From Planctomycetaceae bacterium (lineage in GTDB: Bacteria > Planctomycetota > Planctomycetia > Planctomycetales > Planctomycetaceae): a stretch of DNA of 59,072 nucleotides. A program made the position numbers and the translations under genes. Of this stretch, positions 32,001 to 41,430 are shown one piece after another (position 1 is the first letter of the stretch; every line of letters starts with the position of its first letter). The DNA lies in contig JALQUR010000207.1 in assembly GCA_023260695.1 (NCBI GenBank), forward strand, positions 1-59,072. The letters run 5' to 3'. The notes beneath the pieces are model-generated. The model had not been told where the DNA came from and did not search any database. It saw only the letters and a program-made list of their open reading frames with translations.

Positions 32001-34037
32001 TCACCAGATGCGAATTCGCTCAGCCGGTGGCTTCCAGAGCTTATCGCCAGGCTTCACACCAAATGCCTCGTGAAACGCGTCCAGGTTGATCACTGGTCCG
32101 TTGGCCCGATAGGCCGACGGAGAATGCGGGTCGATGAGAATCCGACGTGCCATCTCATCATCGCGATACTTGCGGCGCCAGATCTGTGACCAGCCCAGAA
32201 AATATCGCTGTGCAGGAGTGTATCCGTCCAGCTTGCGACCACCGGAATCACCGAGCGAAATCATGTAAGCCTTGAGTGCAATGGACATGCCGCTCAGGTC
32301 CGCGATGTTTTCTCCCAGAGTAAGCTTGCCGTTGAGCTTCTGACCCGGCAGCGGTTCGTACTGTTCAAACTGGGCGATCAGCCGAGTCGTCAGTTCTTCA
32401 AAGGCCTTGCGATCTTCATCGGTCCACCAGTTCTTCAGGTTTCCGTCGCCGTCGTACTTGCTGCCTTCGTCGTCAAAACCGTGACTGATCTCATGGCCGA
32501 TCACTGCACCAATCCCACCGTAATTCACGGCGTCATCCGCAGTGGCATCAAAGAACGGAGGCTGCAGAATTGCTGCCGGAAAGACAATCTCGTTCAGGCT
32601 GGGATTGTAGTAGGCGTTGACGGTCTGCGGAGTCATCCCCCATTCCGCACGGTTCACCGCTTCATTCAGGCGATTGACCTGGTAGAAATGCTCAAAGTAG
32701 CGGGAGCGTGCGATGTTCCCCAGCAGGTCATCTGCCTTGATTTCCAGGCCGGAGTAGTCGCGCCACTCATCCGGGTAACCAATCTTCGGCGTGATCTTGT
32801 GCAGCTTGTCCAGAGCCTGCTCGCGAGTCTTCTGAGTCATCCAGGGCAGGTCCTGCAGACTTGCCTCGTAGGCAGCCATCAGGTTGCCTACCAGCTCCTG
32901 CATCCGGCGTCGTGATTCCGGAGGAAAATGCCTGCGGACATAGAGTTGCCCGAGCGGTTCGCCAAGGACGCCGAAATCACCGGCACCAGCTCCTGAAGTA
33001 GCGTCGACAGCTCGTTTCCACCTCGGCTTCTGCTCCGGCACACCGGAAATCGCCCGATCATGGAGTTCAAAGGATGCATCAACAAACCCCCTGGGAAGAT
33101 ACTCCGCCGCAGCATCCAGTACCCGAAACTTCGCATACAGCTGCCATGTCTCCAGACCCGCACTATGCCCGGCCTCCATCAGCTTTTCGAAATAACTGGG
33201 AGTCACCACGTTGACGTCCTGGATATCCGGGACACCGGATTTTTCCAGAAACGCCTTCCACGGGAGCGATGCGGAGATCGTCGGCAGATCGGCAACCTTG
33301 AACAGGTTATATCGCTTCTCTGCATTGCGAAGTTCCGTGCGTGACCACTGAATTTCCGCCAGGGATTTTTCCAGAGCAATAATGCGATCAGCTGCGTCAT
33401 CTGCAACCGTCAGGTCTGCCAGCTCAAACAATCGATTGATGTAAACACCCAGAGCAGCCCGGGCTGCTGCATGGTCCTCGCGATCACTCAGATAATAGTC
33501 GCGGTCCGGAAGCGTCAGGCCGCTCTGAATCAGATGCGTGACGTATCGCGACGAGTCGCGGTCGTCGACACCGATGTAGAATCCGATCGGCCCACCGACG
33601 CCATAAATCCCCGCTTCGGCAAAAAAACCGACGACATCCTCAGCCGAGTCCAGCTGATCAATCGTCCCAAGAGCCTCATTCAGCGGAGATATCCCCCGAG
33701 CTTCGATCGTCTGCTCATCCATGTAACTGCGATAGAAATCACCAACCTTCCGGGTCACTGGATCACTTGAAGTGGCAGACTTCTCAACAGCTTCCTCGAT
33801 GATCAGGCGAATGTTCTGCCGTGCTTCGTCATCCAGCTTCGTGAATGAGCCGTAATTTGATTTGTCCGCAGGAATATCCGTCGACATCAGCCAGCGACCA
33901 TTCACGTGCAGAAACAGGTCATCCTGCGGCCGAATGTTGCGATCAAAACCGTCACGATCCAGACCGGAATGCGGTTCATCTGCAGTCACAAGCGACATCG
34001 GAGACACACACAACATCAGCAACAGAATTCGTATCAT
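32001..34037 (-). CDS. M13 family zinc metallopeptidase (neprilysin/PepO-like)
   Basis: A 678-residue exported oligopeptidase of the M13 family, normally cleaving peptides on the amino side of hydrophobic residues. The signal peptide is MIRILLLMLCVSPMSLVTAD. The zinc site is HEISH at residues 515-519 (GHEISHGFDD) with the third ligand E576 in ENIAD (576-580). NAYYNPSLNEIVFPA upstream is the substrate-backbone-binding segment, and the protein ends in the expected RIRIW. Length is normal for the family. It stands alone, with no peptide transporter beside it. Activity in the periplasm or as a released enzyme is inferred from the signal peptide. Confidence 0.96.
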   Translation of the reverse strand: MIRILLLMLCVSPMSLVTADEPHSGLDRDGFDRNIRPQDDLFLHVNGRWLMSTDIPADKSNYGSFTKLDDEARQNIRLIIEEAVEKSATSSDPVTRKVGDFYRSYMDEQTIEARGISPLNEALGTIDQLDSAEDVVGFFAEAGIYGVGGPIGFYIGVDDRDSSRYVTHLIQSGLTLPDRDYYLSDREDHAAARAALGVYINRLFELADLTVADDAADRIIALEKSLAEIQWSRTELRNAEKRYNLFKVADLPTISASLPWKAFLEKSGVPDIQDVNVVTPSYFEKLMEAGHSAGLETWQLYAKFRVLDAAAEYLPRGFVDASFELHDRAISGVPEQKPRWKRAVDATSGAGAGDFGVLGEPLGQLYVRRHFPPESRRRMQELVGNLMAAYEASLQDLPWMTQKTREQALDKLHKITPKIGYPDEWRDYSGLEIKADDLLGNIARSRYFEHFYQVNRLNEAVNRAEWGMTPQTVNAYYNPSLNEIVFPAAILQPPFFDATADDAVNYGGIGAVIGHEISHGFDDEGSKYDGDGNLKNWWTDEDRKAFEELTTRLIAQFEQYEPLPGQKLNGKLTLGENIADLSGMSIALKAYMISLGDSGGRKLDGYTPAQRYFLGWSQIWRRKYRDDEMARRILIDPHSPSAYRANGPVINLDAFHEAFGVKPGDKLWKPPAERIRIW

Positions 34038-34268
34038 GGATTTTGCCCGTTGGATTTCGGCGGCACTGGCTGCAACTCATTTTTGCAGCAGCCTTGACTC
34101 AGAACTGCGTGAGGCAGCATCAGGGAAATTCAGACAGGCAACAGACCCGGTCTCTGATCCGGTGCACCTGCAGAACCTCCCCACCGTATCTTAGTCAAAT
34201 TCTGTGATCCTGCCCGTTCACGGAATGAGTTTTCAGGCAGAAGCCTGCTGATTCACTGGCAGGAATCT

Positions 34269-35228
34269 TCACACGCCGTTGACGATGTTGTCCGGACGCT
34301 GGCCCTGCAAAGCCTGAATTGCAATCTGCGCCGCCGTCTCACGCAGTCGGCGCACTGCCGTTTCACTGGCTGAGGCGATATGGGACGCTGCAATCACATT
34401 CGGTATGGTTCGCAGTCGATGCTCCGCCGGGAGCGGCTCGGGACTGAACACATCCAGCGCCGCACCCGCAAGATGCCCGTCCTCCAGGCAGTCAGCAAGA
34501 GCTTCGGTATCCACCAGGTCTCCCCGGGCAACATTGATCAGCAAAGAGCCGTACCGCATGGACTGCAGTGTCTCTGCATTGAGCATGCCGCGATTCTGTT
34601 CTGTCGATGGGCAGTGCAGAGAAACAATGTCGGAATTCTGCAGGACGTCAGACAGAGACAGCGGGGTACAGCCCAGCTCAGAAATCTCAGCATCTGAAAC
34701 CACCGGATCGTACACCTGTACCCGGCAGCCAAACGCCAGCAGACGTTCGGCGACCTGACGGCCAATGCGACCAAATCCGATCAGTCCGACTGATCGTCCA
34801 CGCAGTGCCATCATCCGCTGCAACCCGCCAGCCAGCCCCCAGCCTCCATTCTGGATCAACTGCGCGTTGGAAACCACCTGTCGGGTCAGCGAAAGAATAA
34901 ACGCCAGCGTATGGTCAGCAACTTCGTCGATGCAGTAGCCGGGAACGTTGCACACGGGAATTCCAGCCGCGGTGGCGGCCTTCAGGTCCACATTGTCGAC
35001 GCCGATTCCATAGCGAACGATAACCCGCACACGCTGCATCTTTTCAATCACCTGCGCAGAAATCGGCGCAAACTGGGTGATCACAGCATCAGCCCCCGCA
35101 ACCATCTCAAACAGTTGCTCAAGGGTCGGACACACACGACTGGCCTGCAGCGAAAAACCGGCTGCATCAAGCAATTTCTGTTCGATCTCGATGTCCGGGA
35201 ACGTGTAGTCGGTAATCAGCGTTTTCAT
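34269..35228 (-). CDS. D-isomer-specific 2-hydroxyacid dehydrogenase, CtBP-like
   Basis: A 319-residue NAD-dependent dehydrogenase of the D-2-hydroxyacid family (phosphoglycerate dehydrogenase/CtBP group). The NAD loop is LIGFGRIGRQVAER; the catalytic Arg lies in INVARGDLVDTEAL, the Glu in the segment around SPEPLPAEH, and the His in SHIASASE. There is no C-terminal ACT domain, so it is not the regulatory SerA form. Substrate not predictable; glyoxylate, hydroxypyruvate or a sugar acid are possible. A purine-rich site GGCGAG precedes the ATG. It shares a strand with the M13 peptidase downstream, with 231 bases between. Confidence 0.93.
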   Translation of the reverse strand: MKTLITDYTFPDIEIEQKLLDAAGFSLQASRVCPTLEQLFEMVAGADAVITQFAPISAQVIEKMQRVRVIVRYGIGVDNVDLKAATAAGIPVCNVPGYCIDEVADHTLAFILSLTRQVVSNAQLIQNGGWGLAGGLQRMMALRGRSVGLIGFGRIGRQVAERLLAFGCRVQVYDPVVSDAEISELGCTPLSLSDVLQNSDIVSLHCPSTEQNRGMLNAETLQSMRYGSLLINVARGDLVDTEALADCLEDGHLAGAALDVFSPEPLPAEHRLRTIPNVIAASHIASASETAVRRLRETAAQIAIQALQGQRPDNIVNGV

Positions 35229-35524
35229 TATTGTCTCGCCGAGAATTCATTTTTCTGCCGTAATGACGCCTGCAGGCCGCCCCTTCCAGAGGTGGACTAT
35301 CCTCGCAGATACGTACTCTGACAAGCCAACAAGCCCATTCCTGCCCAGCGGTCCCGTCCGGACTGTTCAATATTGGCGAAATTGCCGCTGTTCTGTAACA
35401 TCCGCAGCAGAATAAAACTCAAGCTGACGGGCTCCCCCCGGACCGCTCCACACACGTTGTGCAGAACCCCGTTCCGCATGCCAGGATGGCCATTGCCCGG
35501 GGATTCCCAGCTGGATCAGATGAA

Positions 35525-36013
35525 ATGGATTTCAATGTCCGCCCGATTGCCAGACAGTGCGCAGTCTCGGGAAAGGCCTTCCAGCCAGGCCAGACCTGCT
35601 GGTCTGTTCTGATTGAAAAAGACGGCGTGATTGTCCGCACGGACATCAGCGAAGAAGAATGGACCGGCCCGCCCGCAGAAGCAATCGGGCACTGGCGTTC
35701 GCTCTACAACGGCAATGCAGAGCCGGAACGGAAACTGATGGACACCGAGTCGTTGTACGACTATTTCCTGCAACTCAGTGATTCGCCCAATTCTCTTGAA
35801 AAACAGTACCGCTATGTTGTGGCATTGCTGTTGATGCGTAAAAAACGTCTTGTCCTCGATGAAGTCATTGAACTTGATGACCAGCAGATGATGCGTCTGA
35901 GTGGCTCGGGGGGCGAAGGTCCGTTTGACGTCATTGAGGAAGAACTGTCGACAGAGGAGGTCGGCAGGCTGCAACAGCAACTCTTTCAGTCTTCCGGATC
36001 GGCTGCAGCATGA
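35525..36013 (+). CDS. Conserved planctomycete-type small protein of unknown function
   Basis: A 162-residue protein with no signal peptide or membrane segment. The N-terminus MDFNVRPIARQCAVSGKAF with PGQTCWSVL has a pair of cysteines that might bind metal with later residues, but no full zinc-finger is visible. The middle contains EEWTGPP and a helical stretch RYVVALLLMRKKRLVLDEV. I do not recognise a named domain. The ATG at 35525 is preferred to 35459 because the N-terminal conserved-looking block starts there; this is a judgement. It overlaps the next gene by four bases (ATGA), indicating translational coupling to a lipoprotein. Confidence 0.65.
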   Translation: MDFNVRPIARQCAVSGKAFQPGQTCWSVLIEKDGVIVRTDISEEEWTGPPAEAIGHWRSLYNGNAEPERKLMDTESLYDYFLQLSDSPNSLEKQYRYVVALLLMRKKRLVLDEVIELDDQQMMRLSGSGGEGPFDVIEEELSTEEVGRLQQQLFQSSGSAAA

Positions 36014-37011
36014 CACGATGTCTGACCAGATTGACTGCCGTCCTGGTTCTGCTGCTGGTCTGCAGCGGGTGCCCATCGTCCAGCCCAATCAGCCGTGTTC
36101 TCCTGAGAAGGGAGAAACCTCCGGTTCTTTCCACCGACATTTCCCCGTCCGAACTGATTCAACATGTCAATCAGCAGCGGGAAGGTCTGCAGAACTGGCG
36201 GTCGCAGCACACCATCCTCACTGTCAGCGGTCCCGGAATTCCCGTACGGCAGAAACTAAGCGGGCACTTTATCTGCTCTGCCCCCCACAGCTTCCGATTA
36301 TCCGCTGGCAATATGCTTGCCAGCGTCGATTTTGGCGCAAATACCGATCATTGCTGGGCGTGGGCACAGCCAGGAGCCCCGGCAATTCTGACGTGGCCAC
36401 ACGAAGACGCCTACCTGCTGCATGAGCTTCCAGGAGAACTTCCGTGGCTGGAAGCCGAATGGCTTGCGGCAGTCGCCGGCATCACTCCCATCGACGCTAC
36501 AGAATTCACCGTACAGTCTTCTCCACAAAAACCTCTGGAACGATCGCTGACACGAACTCGGCAGAGCGGGGCTGGTGCGGTAAAGGATGCACTGATCATC
36601 AATCTGATGACCGGTAACTGTGAAGAAGCACTGGCGTACGATCATGAAGGCCGACTGATGGTTCGGGCCAGGCTGCTCAAACACCAGTTTGTCAATGGCA
36701 GGACATTGCCACAGGAAATTGCAGTTCATGCCGTGCAGGCCGGATTTCAACTGAACCTTCGATTTGACCATGTACTGACCAACGTCACAGTTGAGGAAAA
36801 GATCTGGAATCCACCTGCCGGTGAGAATCTGCAGGTTGTGGATCTGAGTGACCTGGTAAGAAGCCAGCAGTCCGAACCCCAGGTCTCACTGCCCGGCTCC
36901 GAGCCGCAGCTTTCCGCTCCCCGATTCGATTCGGAACTGCCGATCTTTGACGATGAAAATACCATAGCCAGTACCAGACGCTTTCGCTGGCCCTGGGAAT
37001 GGTGGCGTTAG
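36010..37011 (+). CDS. Predicted lipoprotein of unknown function
   Basis: A 333-residue protein starting with a lipoprotein signal: hydrophobic LTAVLVLLLV followed by the lipobox-like CSGC, so Cys22 is probably lipidated and the protein anchored to a membrane. The mature part has alternating beta-strand pattern (QHTILTVSGPG, KLSGHFICSAPHSFRLSAG, HCWAWAQPG), which resembles LolA/LolB-like half-barrel proteins, but this is inference from pattern only. Starts four bases inside the preceding gene and is followed closely by an M19 dipeptidase, so a three-gene operon is likely. Confidence 0.78.
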   Translation: MTRCLTRLTAVLVLLLVCSGCPSSSPISRVLLRREKPPVLSTDISPSELIQHVNQQREGLQNWRSQHTILTVSGPGIPVRQKLSGHFICSAPHSFRLSAGNMLASVDFGANTDHCWAWAQPGAPAILTWPHEDAYLLHELPGELPWLEAEWLAAVAGITPIDATEFTVQSSPQKPLERSLTRTRQSGAGAVKDALIINLMTGNCEEALAYDHEGRLMVRARLLKHQFVNGRTLPQEIAVHAVQAGFQLNLRFDHVLTNVTVEEKIWNPPAGENLQVVDLSDLVRSQQSEPQVSLPGSEPQLSAPRFDSELPIFDDENTIASTRRFRWPWEWWR

Positions 37012-37116
37012 TATTCAATGAGCCTGACGAAGACGCCACGGCCATCGCTGCAGGCGTCGCAGGAATTCATCAGCCGGTCCCCTCCCGGTCCAGTTCAGAA
37101 ACTCTGGGTGGTTCGA

Positions 37117-38253
37117 ATGATGCTTCTCCCCACACTGTTCCGTTTCGCCGTGCTGCTGCTGACTTGTCTGCCACTGCTGGCTGATGAAAAAACGCAGCCA
37201 GTGATTCCCAGTCCCGCCGCCAGCAGAATTCATCAGACAGCGATCCTGTTTGACGGCCATAACGATCTTCCATGGGAATTGCGGTCGCAGGGACTTTCCT
37301 CCCTCAACGGTATCGACCTGCGACAACAACAGCCAAAGATGCACACTGATCTGCCGCGGCTTCGCGAAGGTGGTGTGAATGCTCAGTTCTGGTCCGTCTA
37401 CGTCCCGGCCGACACCATGGATACCGGGGACGCACTGTTGCAGACGCTGCAACAGATTGAACTGGTGCATGCTCTCATCAGGGCCTATCCGGAAGCCCTG
37501 GCTGCGGCGGACACTGCAGACGATGTGGAACAGATTGTCAGCACCGGTCGCATCGCATCGATGATGGGTGTCGAAGGTGGACACTGCATTGAGAATGAAC
37601 TCAGTAATCTCTCCCGCCTGTACAAACTTGGCTGTCGCTACATGACGCTGACGCACTCCAGATCACTCACCTGGGCTGATTCGGCAACGGACGATGCGCT
37701 GGCGGGCGGGTTGTCTGACTTCGGAGAAGAAGTGGTGCGGGAAATGAATCGTCTGGGGATGCTGGTGGACCTCTCACATGTTTCCCCTGCAACCATGAAG
37801 CACACGCTGCGAATCACAAAGGCACCGGTGATCTTTTCACACTCCAGTGCGCGTGCAATCTGTGATCATCCCCGCAATGTCCCCGACGATGTCCTGCCAC
37901 TGGTTCGGGAAAACGGCGGAGTCATCATGGTGAACTTCTTTTCAGCCTTCATCGTTCCCACCGCTCAGCTGGAACAGAATCCGCTGGCTCGAGGAACAAT
38001 TCACGACGTTGTCGACCACATCGATTACCTGGCACAAAAAGTGGGTGTCGAATACGTGGGCATTGGATCTGACTACGATGGCGTTCCCAGACTCCCTACA
38101 CAGCTTGAGAGCGTGGCCACCTACCCGCGGATCACAGAATTACTGCTGCAGCGCGGCTATACAGAACAGGATCTGCACAGAATTCTCGGCGGTAACGTGC
38201 TGCGTGCACTACGCGAGGCGGAACAGGTTGCAACGGAACTGCAGCAGCAATGA
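37117..38253 (+). CDS. M19 family membrane dipeptidase
   Basis: A 378-residue renal-dipeptidase-type zinc enzyme that hydrolyses dipeptides, including some D-amino acid-containing ones. The ATG at 37117 is chosen because a signal peptide (LLPTLFRFAVLLLTCLPLLA) follows directly and GGTGG lies upstream; the frame opens at 37018. Metal site and active-site segments are visible: DGHNDLPWEL (the HxD motif), MGVEGGHCIENEL (bridging Glu), LTHSRSLTW, DLSHVSPATM (His), FSHSSARAICDHPRN (second His) and GIGSDYDGVP. It is exported, and its place after a putative lipoprotein suggests cell-envelope peptide turnover. Confidence 0.95.
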   Translation: MMLLPTLFRFAVLLLTCLPLLADEKTQPVIPSPAASRIHQTAILFDGHNDLPWELRSQGLSSLNGIDLRQQQPKMHTDLPRLREGGVNAQFWSVYVPADTMDTGDALLQTLQQIELVHALIRAYPEALAAADTADDVEQIVSTGRIASMMGVEGGHCIENELSNLSRLYKLGCRYMTLTHSRSLTWADSATDDALAGGLSDFGEEVVREMNRLGMLVDLSHVSPATMKHTLRITKAPVIFSHSSARAICDHPRNVPDDVLPLVRENGGVIMVNFFSAFIVPTAQLEQNPLARGTIHDVVDHIDYLAQKVGVEYVGIGSDYDGVPRLPTQLESVATYPRITELLLQRGYTEQDLHRILGGNVLRALREAEQVATELQQQ

Positions 38254-38321
38254 TCTCTCTCCATCTGAGAACCGGTCTTCACTGATCCGGAACTCTCCAA
38301 CCCCCTTCGGATTCCATCAGG

Positions 38322-39332
38322 ATGCCAGAACTCAAAGCAGACGATCAACTGCTCATCACAGGCGGCACCGGACTTGTCGGCAGCCATGTTGCAGAACAGG
38401 CAGTGGCCAAAGGACTGGCAGTGCGCTGCCTTGTCCGCCCCGGAGCAAAGACCTCGTTTCTCAGCGAACTCGGCTGCGAACTGGTTGAGGGCAGTATGGA
38501 GCAGCCCGAATCACTTGCCCCCGCTGTCGCTGGTGTCAGCTGCGTGATTCACTGTGCCGCAAAAGTGGGCGACTGGGGCCCGACTGAAGACTACCGCAGG
38601 GTCAACGTACACGGAACGGCAGCCCTGGTCGATGCAGCGCTGAACAGCGGCTCTCTGAAACGCTGGGTGCAGATCAGTTCCCTCGGCGTCTATCCCGCAA
38701 AGGACCATTACGGAACCGACGAAGCGACACCACCGAGCACTGTGGGCATCGACGGCTACACACTCACCAAGGTGGAATCCGAACAGCTCATCCTCGATGC
38801 CGTCCGGGACCGCGGTCTGCCTGCTGTTGTACTGCGGCCCGGTTTCATCTACGGAGTCCGTGACCGAACAGTCCTTCCGCGTCTGATGGAACGTCTGCAG
38901 TCAGGGAAATTTGCCTACCTCGGCTCTCCTGACAAACTGATGAACAACACGTGGGTCGGCAATCTGTGTGAAGCCGTCTGGCTGGCAGCAGAATCAGAAG
39001 GGCTCGAGGGACGAGCCTTCAACATTCGAGATCCACGGCTGGTTTCCAAACGGGAATTCATGGAAACCATCTGCACCGCGGCAGGAATCCCCGCACCACA
39101 GAAAATCGTTCCACTGGTGGTCGCCAGAGCACTTGCGAATGGCATGGAGTCCGTCTGGAAGCTGCTTGGCCGACAGGAGGCACCGCTGCTGAATATGGCC
39201 AGAATCAAGTTCCTCGGCCTGAACCTCGATTACTCAATCGACCGAGCGCTGGAAGAACTTGGCTACAACCCGCAAACGGACTTTTCTGAGGCGATGCCCA
39301 CGGCAGTCAGCAGTCTCGCACCGACAGGCTGA
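38322..39332 (+). CDS. NAD(P)-dependent extended SDR, 3-beta-HSD/epimerase-like
   Basis: A 336-residue extended short-chain dehydrogenase/reductase. The nucleotide loop GGTGLVG is at residues 14-20 and the catalytic Tyr/Lys pair is Y146 and K150 (GYTLTK), with serines at 119-120 (QISSLGVY). The NTWVGNLCEAVWLA segment and the C-terminal part recall 3-beta-hydroxysteroid dehydrogenase or OleD-like members rather than sugar epimerases. Its substrate is unknown; a lipid or sterol-like ketone is possible. It is transcribed toward the bidirectional terminator at 39598-39619. Confidence 0.9.
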   Translation: MPELKADDQLLITGGTGLVGSHVAEQAVAKGLAVRCLVRPGAKTSFLSELGCELVEGSMEQPESLAPAVAGVSCVIHCAAKVGDWGPTEDYRRVNVHGTAALVDAALNSGSLKRWVQISSLGVYPAKDHYGTDEATPPSTVGIDGYTLTKVESEQLILDAVRDRGLPAVVLRPGFIYGVRDRTVLPRLMERLQSGKFAYLGSPDKLMNNTWVGNLCEAVWLAAESEGLEGRAFNIRDPRLVSKREFMETICTAAGIPAPQKIVPLVVARALANGMESVWKLLGRQEAPLLNMARIKFLGLNLDYSIDRALEELGYNPQTDFSEAMPTAVSSLAPTG

Positions 39333-39666
39333 AAACCATCGACTGGATGCAAGGAAGCATACACGACAGTCACCAGATACGGGTCGTCGCAACATGGCTG
39401 CAACATTCAGCTCTGCCGCTGCGAGACACGGGGCGTGCGAATTCGCCTCCGCAATTGTCGGTCCAGATTCGTGCCCGGATGGATGGTATCACGGGGGCAA
39501 CTGCCGCCACTCCCGCAGGAGGGCAGGGCACTGTCCGGTCATGCAACACTGCCTCCAGGTCGATCAGCCCACCGTTGCAGAGCGGCAACAAAAAAAACCG
39601 CGATGCCGGAGCATCGCGGTTTTTGAGCATCCTCTGCTGATTGCCCGCAGAGTATCCATGGCAAGG
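39333..39666. other. Convergent intergenic region with bidirectional terminator
   Basis: These 334 bases between convergent genes hold no credible gene. The only clear element is the terminator near the right end. Confidence 0.55.
39590..39624. terminator. Bidirectional intrinsic terminator
   Basis: CCGCGATGC (39598-39606) pairs perfectly with GCATCGCGG (39611-39619) over a CGGA loop. An A-run precedes it (39590-39597) and five T residues follow (39620-39624), so it can stop transcription of the minus-strand propeller gene (eight U residues) and the plus-strand SDR gene. Confidence 0.93.
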
Positions 39667-41322
39667 TTATTCCAGCGGCTCGCTCTGAGCCCCTTCACGA
39701 ATCGCGAAGATCCGATTACGGTTGGCAATGAACATCGTGTCGTTGGCAATCACCGGTGTCGTGTAGACAGATGACCCCATGTTGATCTCAGCGATCATGT
39801 CGTATTCGGCCGACAGCTTGAAGATGGAGATATCACCGTCTTCGTCACCGATATAGACCTTGTCTTCCACGATGAGCGGAGATGCCCAGCTGGCCGCAAA
39901 CATATCGTAGGTCCAGTGTGGCTTGCCTGTCTTGACGTCCAGGCAGTGCACCAGGCCACTGAAGTCAGCAACGAACAGGAGGCCGTCCTTGATTGCCACT
40001 GTACCGCAGGTGCGGTGCATGGTTGTCTCAAACTCTTCCACATCCGCTCCGACATAGTGCCAGACAGCGGCAGAATTCGGGTTTTCGCGTTCGAAGTCGC
40101 CGTCCTTTTCAACAAGTGCCTGCAGACGCTTGTGAGCAATCGGAGTCTTCGGATCGCTGGAGTTATAGACGAGCGTCGGGCTGACGTCGCCCCGGCGAGT
40201 CGGATCAATGCACCACAGATGCCCCTGTCCCTCGCCATGTTCCGGGTCCTCGCCGACGCCGATGTAAACCAGGCCGTCATGGACCACCGGAGTAGCAATC
40301 AGGTGATTGCGAGTTGCACGTCCACCAAGCAGGTAAATCGAATCCTTGGGATTGCAGTCGAACTTCCAGAGCAGATCTGCCTTGCCGTCCTTGCCTTCAG
40401 CAGCAAACCCGTACAGATAACCGTCACCGCCACCCATGATCACCTGAGCCACACCGTCGAAGACGCCATAGGCGGGAGATGACCACTGTCCATGCAGCAC
40501 GTTGGTTCCTGGTGACCCGTCCGTCCAGAGGATCTCGCCGGAATCCCGGTCCATGCAGATAAAGCTCGGAGCTCGTTCAGCTGGAATGGTAATGTGACTT
40601 TCGTCCACACCGTTGCCGGTAATCACGAACAGCAGATTTCCGATACTGGTCACCGAACAGCTGCACATATTGTGCTGAGAAACCTTCAGGTCCTTCATCA
40701 TGTCCACAGCCCAGACGATGTCCGCTTCCGTCTCGCCGGTGAGTTCTTCACCAACATAAGGGCTGTCGTTCTGGCCATCCCGGAAGCCTTCCGTATCAAG
40801 GCAGACTACCTGTCCACGACTGCTGACATACCATGCACGTTCACCGTCAACAAACGGGGAGCAGCAGATGCCCTGGTGTGGCCAGTCATGGACACGACCT
40901 GTGGGAAGTTTGGGATTGCTGTGCTGCCACAGAAACTCACCCGTCTTCTCGTCAAAGCAGATGAGGCAGCCAAGGTCCACCTCACTCGGATAACGCTCAA
41001 TGTAGCCGCTGCCGTTGTTGGTCCCGACATAAACCTTGCCGTTGGCAACAACCGGGTTCCCATAGGTTTCCGAACCCAGAGACATTGACCAGAGGATGTT
41101 CTTTCCGGACTCCACGTCCCACTCCACCGGAATATTCCTGCCTTCCGGCGTATTGTTTCGAGAAGCACTTCCGCCCCATTGTGGCCAGTCATGCTTGCCA
41201 ACTCGCATCTTTGCGATCTGCTCCAGAACCAGCTTTGTGGGATCCTCAGCCGTTACTGTCGTCGTCGACAGCACAAGAGCAGCCAGCATGGCTGCCGCGA
41301 TGCAGTGTTTTGTCTTCAACAT
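39667..41322 (-). CDS. Exported PQQ-like beta-propeller protein
   Basis: A 551-residue secreted protein built of PQQ-like (YWTD/PQQ enzyme-type) propeller blades. The ATG at 41322 begins a clear signal peptide (CIAAAMLAALVLSTTTVTA) and has AGGAACGG upstream. Blade motifs are repeated: GKVYVGTNNGSGYI, CFDEKTGEFLWQ, CMDRDSGEILW, GLVYIGVGEDP, DVKTGKPHWTY. Several extra cysteines (DLGCLICF, QGICCSP, HNMCSCSV) are unusual for a simple propeller and could form disulfides. I see no complete PQQ-binding or catalytic site, so it may be a structural or binding protein, as with many planctomycete paralogues. Ends at the bidirectional terminator. Confidence 0.88.
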   Translation of the reverse strand: MLKTKHCIAAAMLAALVLSTTTVTAEDPTKLVLEQIAKMRVGKHDWPQWGGSASRNNTPEGRNIPVEWDVESGKNILWSMSLGSETYGNPVVANGKVYVGTNNGSGYIERYPSEVDLGCLICFDEKTGEFLWQHSNPKLPTGRVHDWPHQGICCSPFVDGERAWYVSSRGQVVCLDTEGFRDGQNDSPYVGEELTGETEADIVWAVDMMKDLKVSQHNMCSCSVTSIGNLLFVITGNGVDESHITIPAERAPSFICMDRDSGEILWTDGSPGTNVLHGQWSSPAYGVFDGVAQVIMGGGDGYLYGFAAEGKDGKADLLWKFDCNPKDSIYLLGGRATRNHLIATPVVHDGLVYIGVGEDPEHGEGQGHLWCIDPTRRGDVSPTLVYNSSDPKTPIAHKRLQALVEKDGDFERENPNSAAVWHYVGADVEEFETTMHRTCGTVAIKDGLLFVADFSGLVHCLDVKTGKPHWTYDMFAASWASPLIVEDKVYIGDEDGDISIFKLSAEYDMIAEINMGSSVYTTPVIANDTMFIANRNRIFAIREGAQSEPLE

Positions 41323-41430
41323 TTCTGTTCCGTTCCTGAAAAAAAGTACGCTGTGCTGCCCTGATCCATCAGCCGACTGCACAGGATATGTCCTGCTGAC
41401 ACGCAGTGAAATTGTTTGAGTCAGACGAGA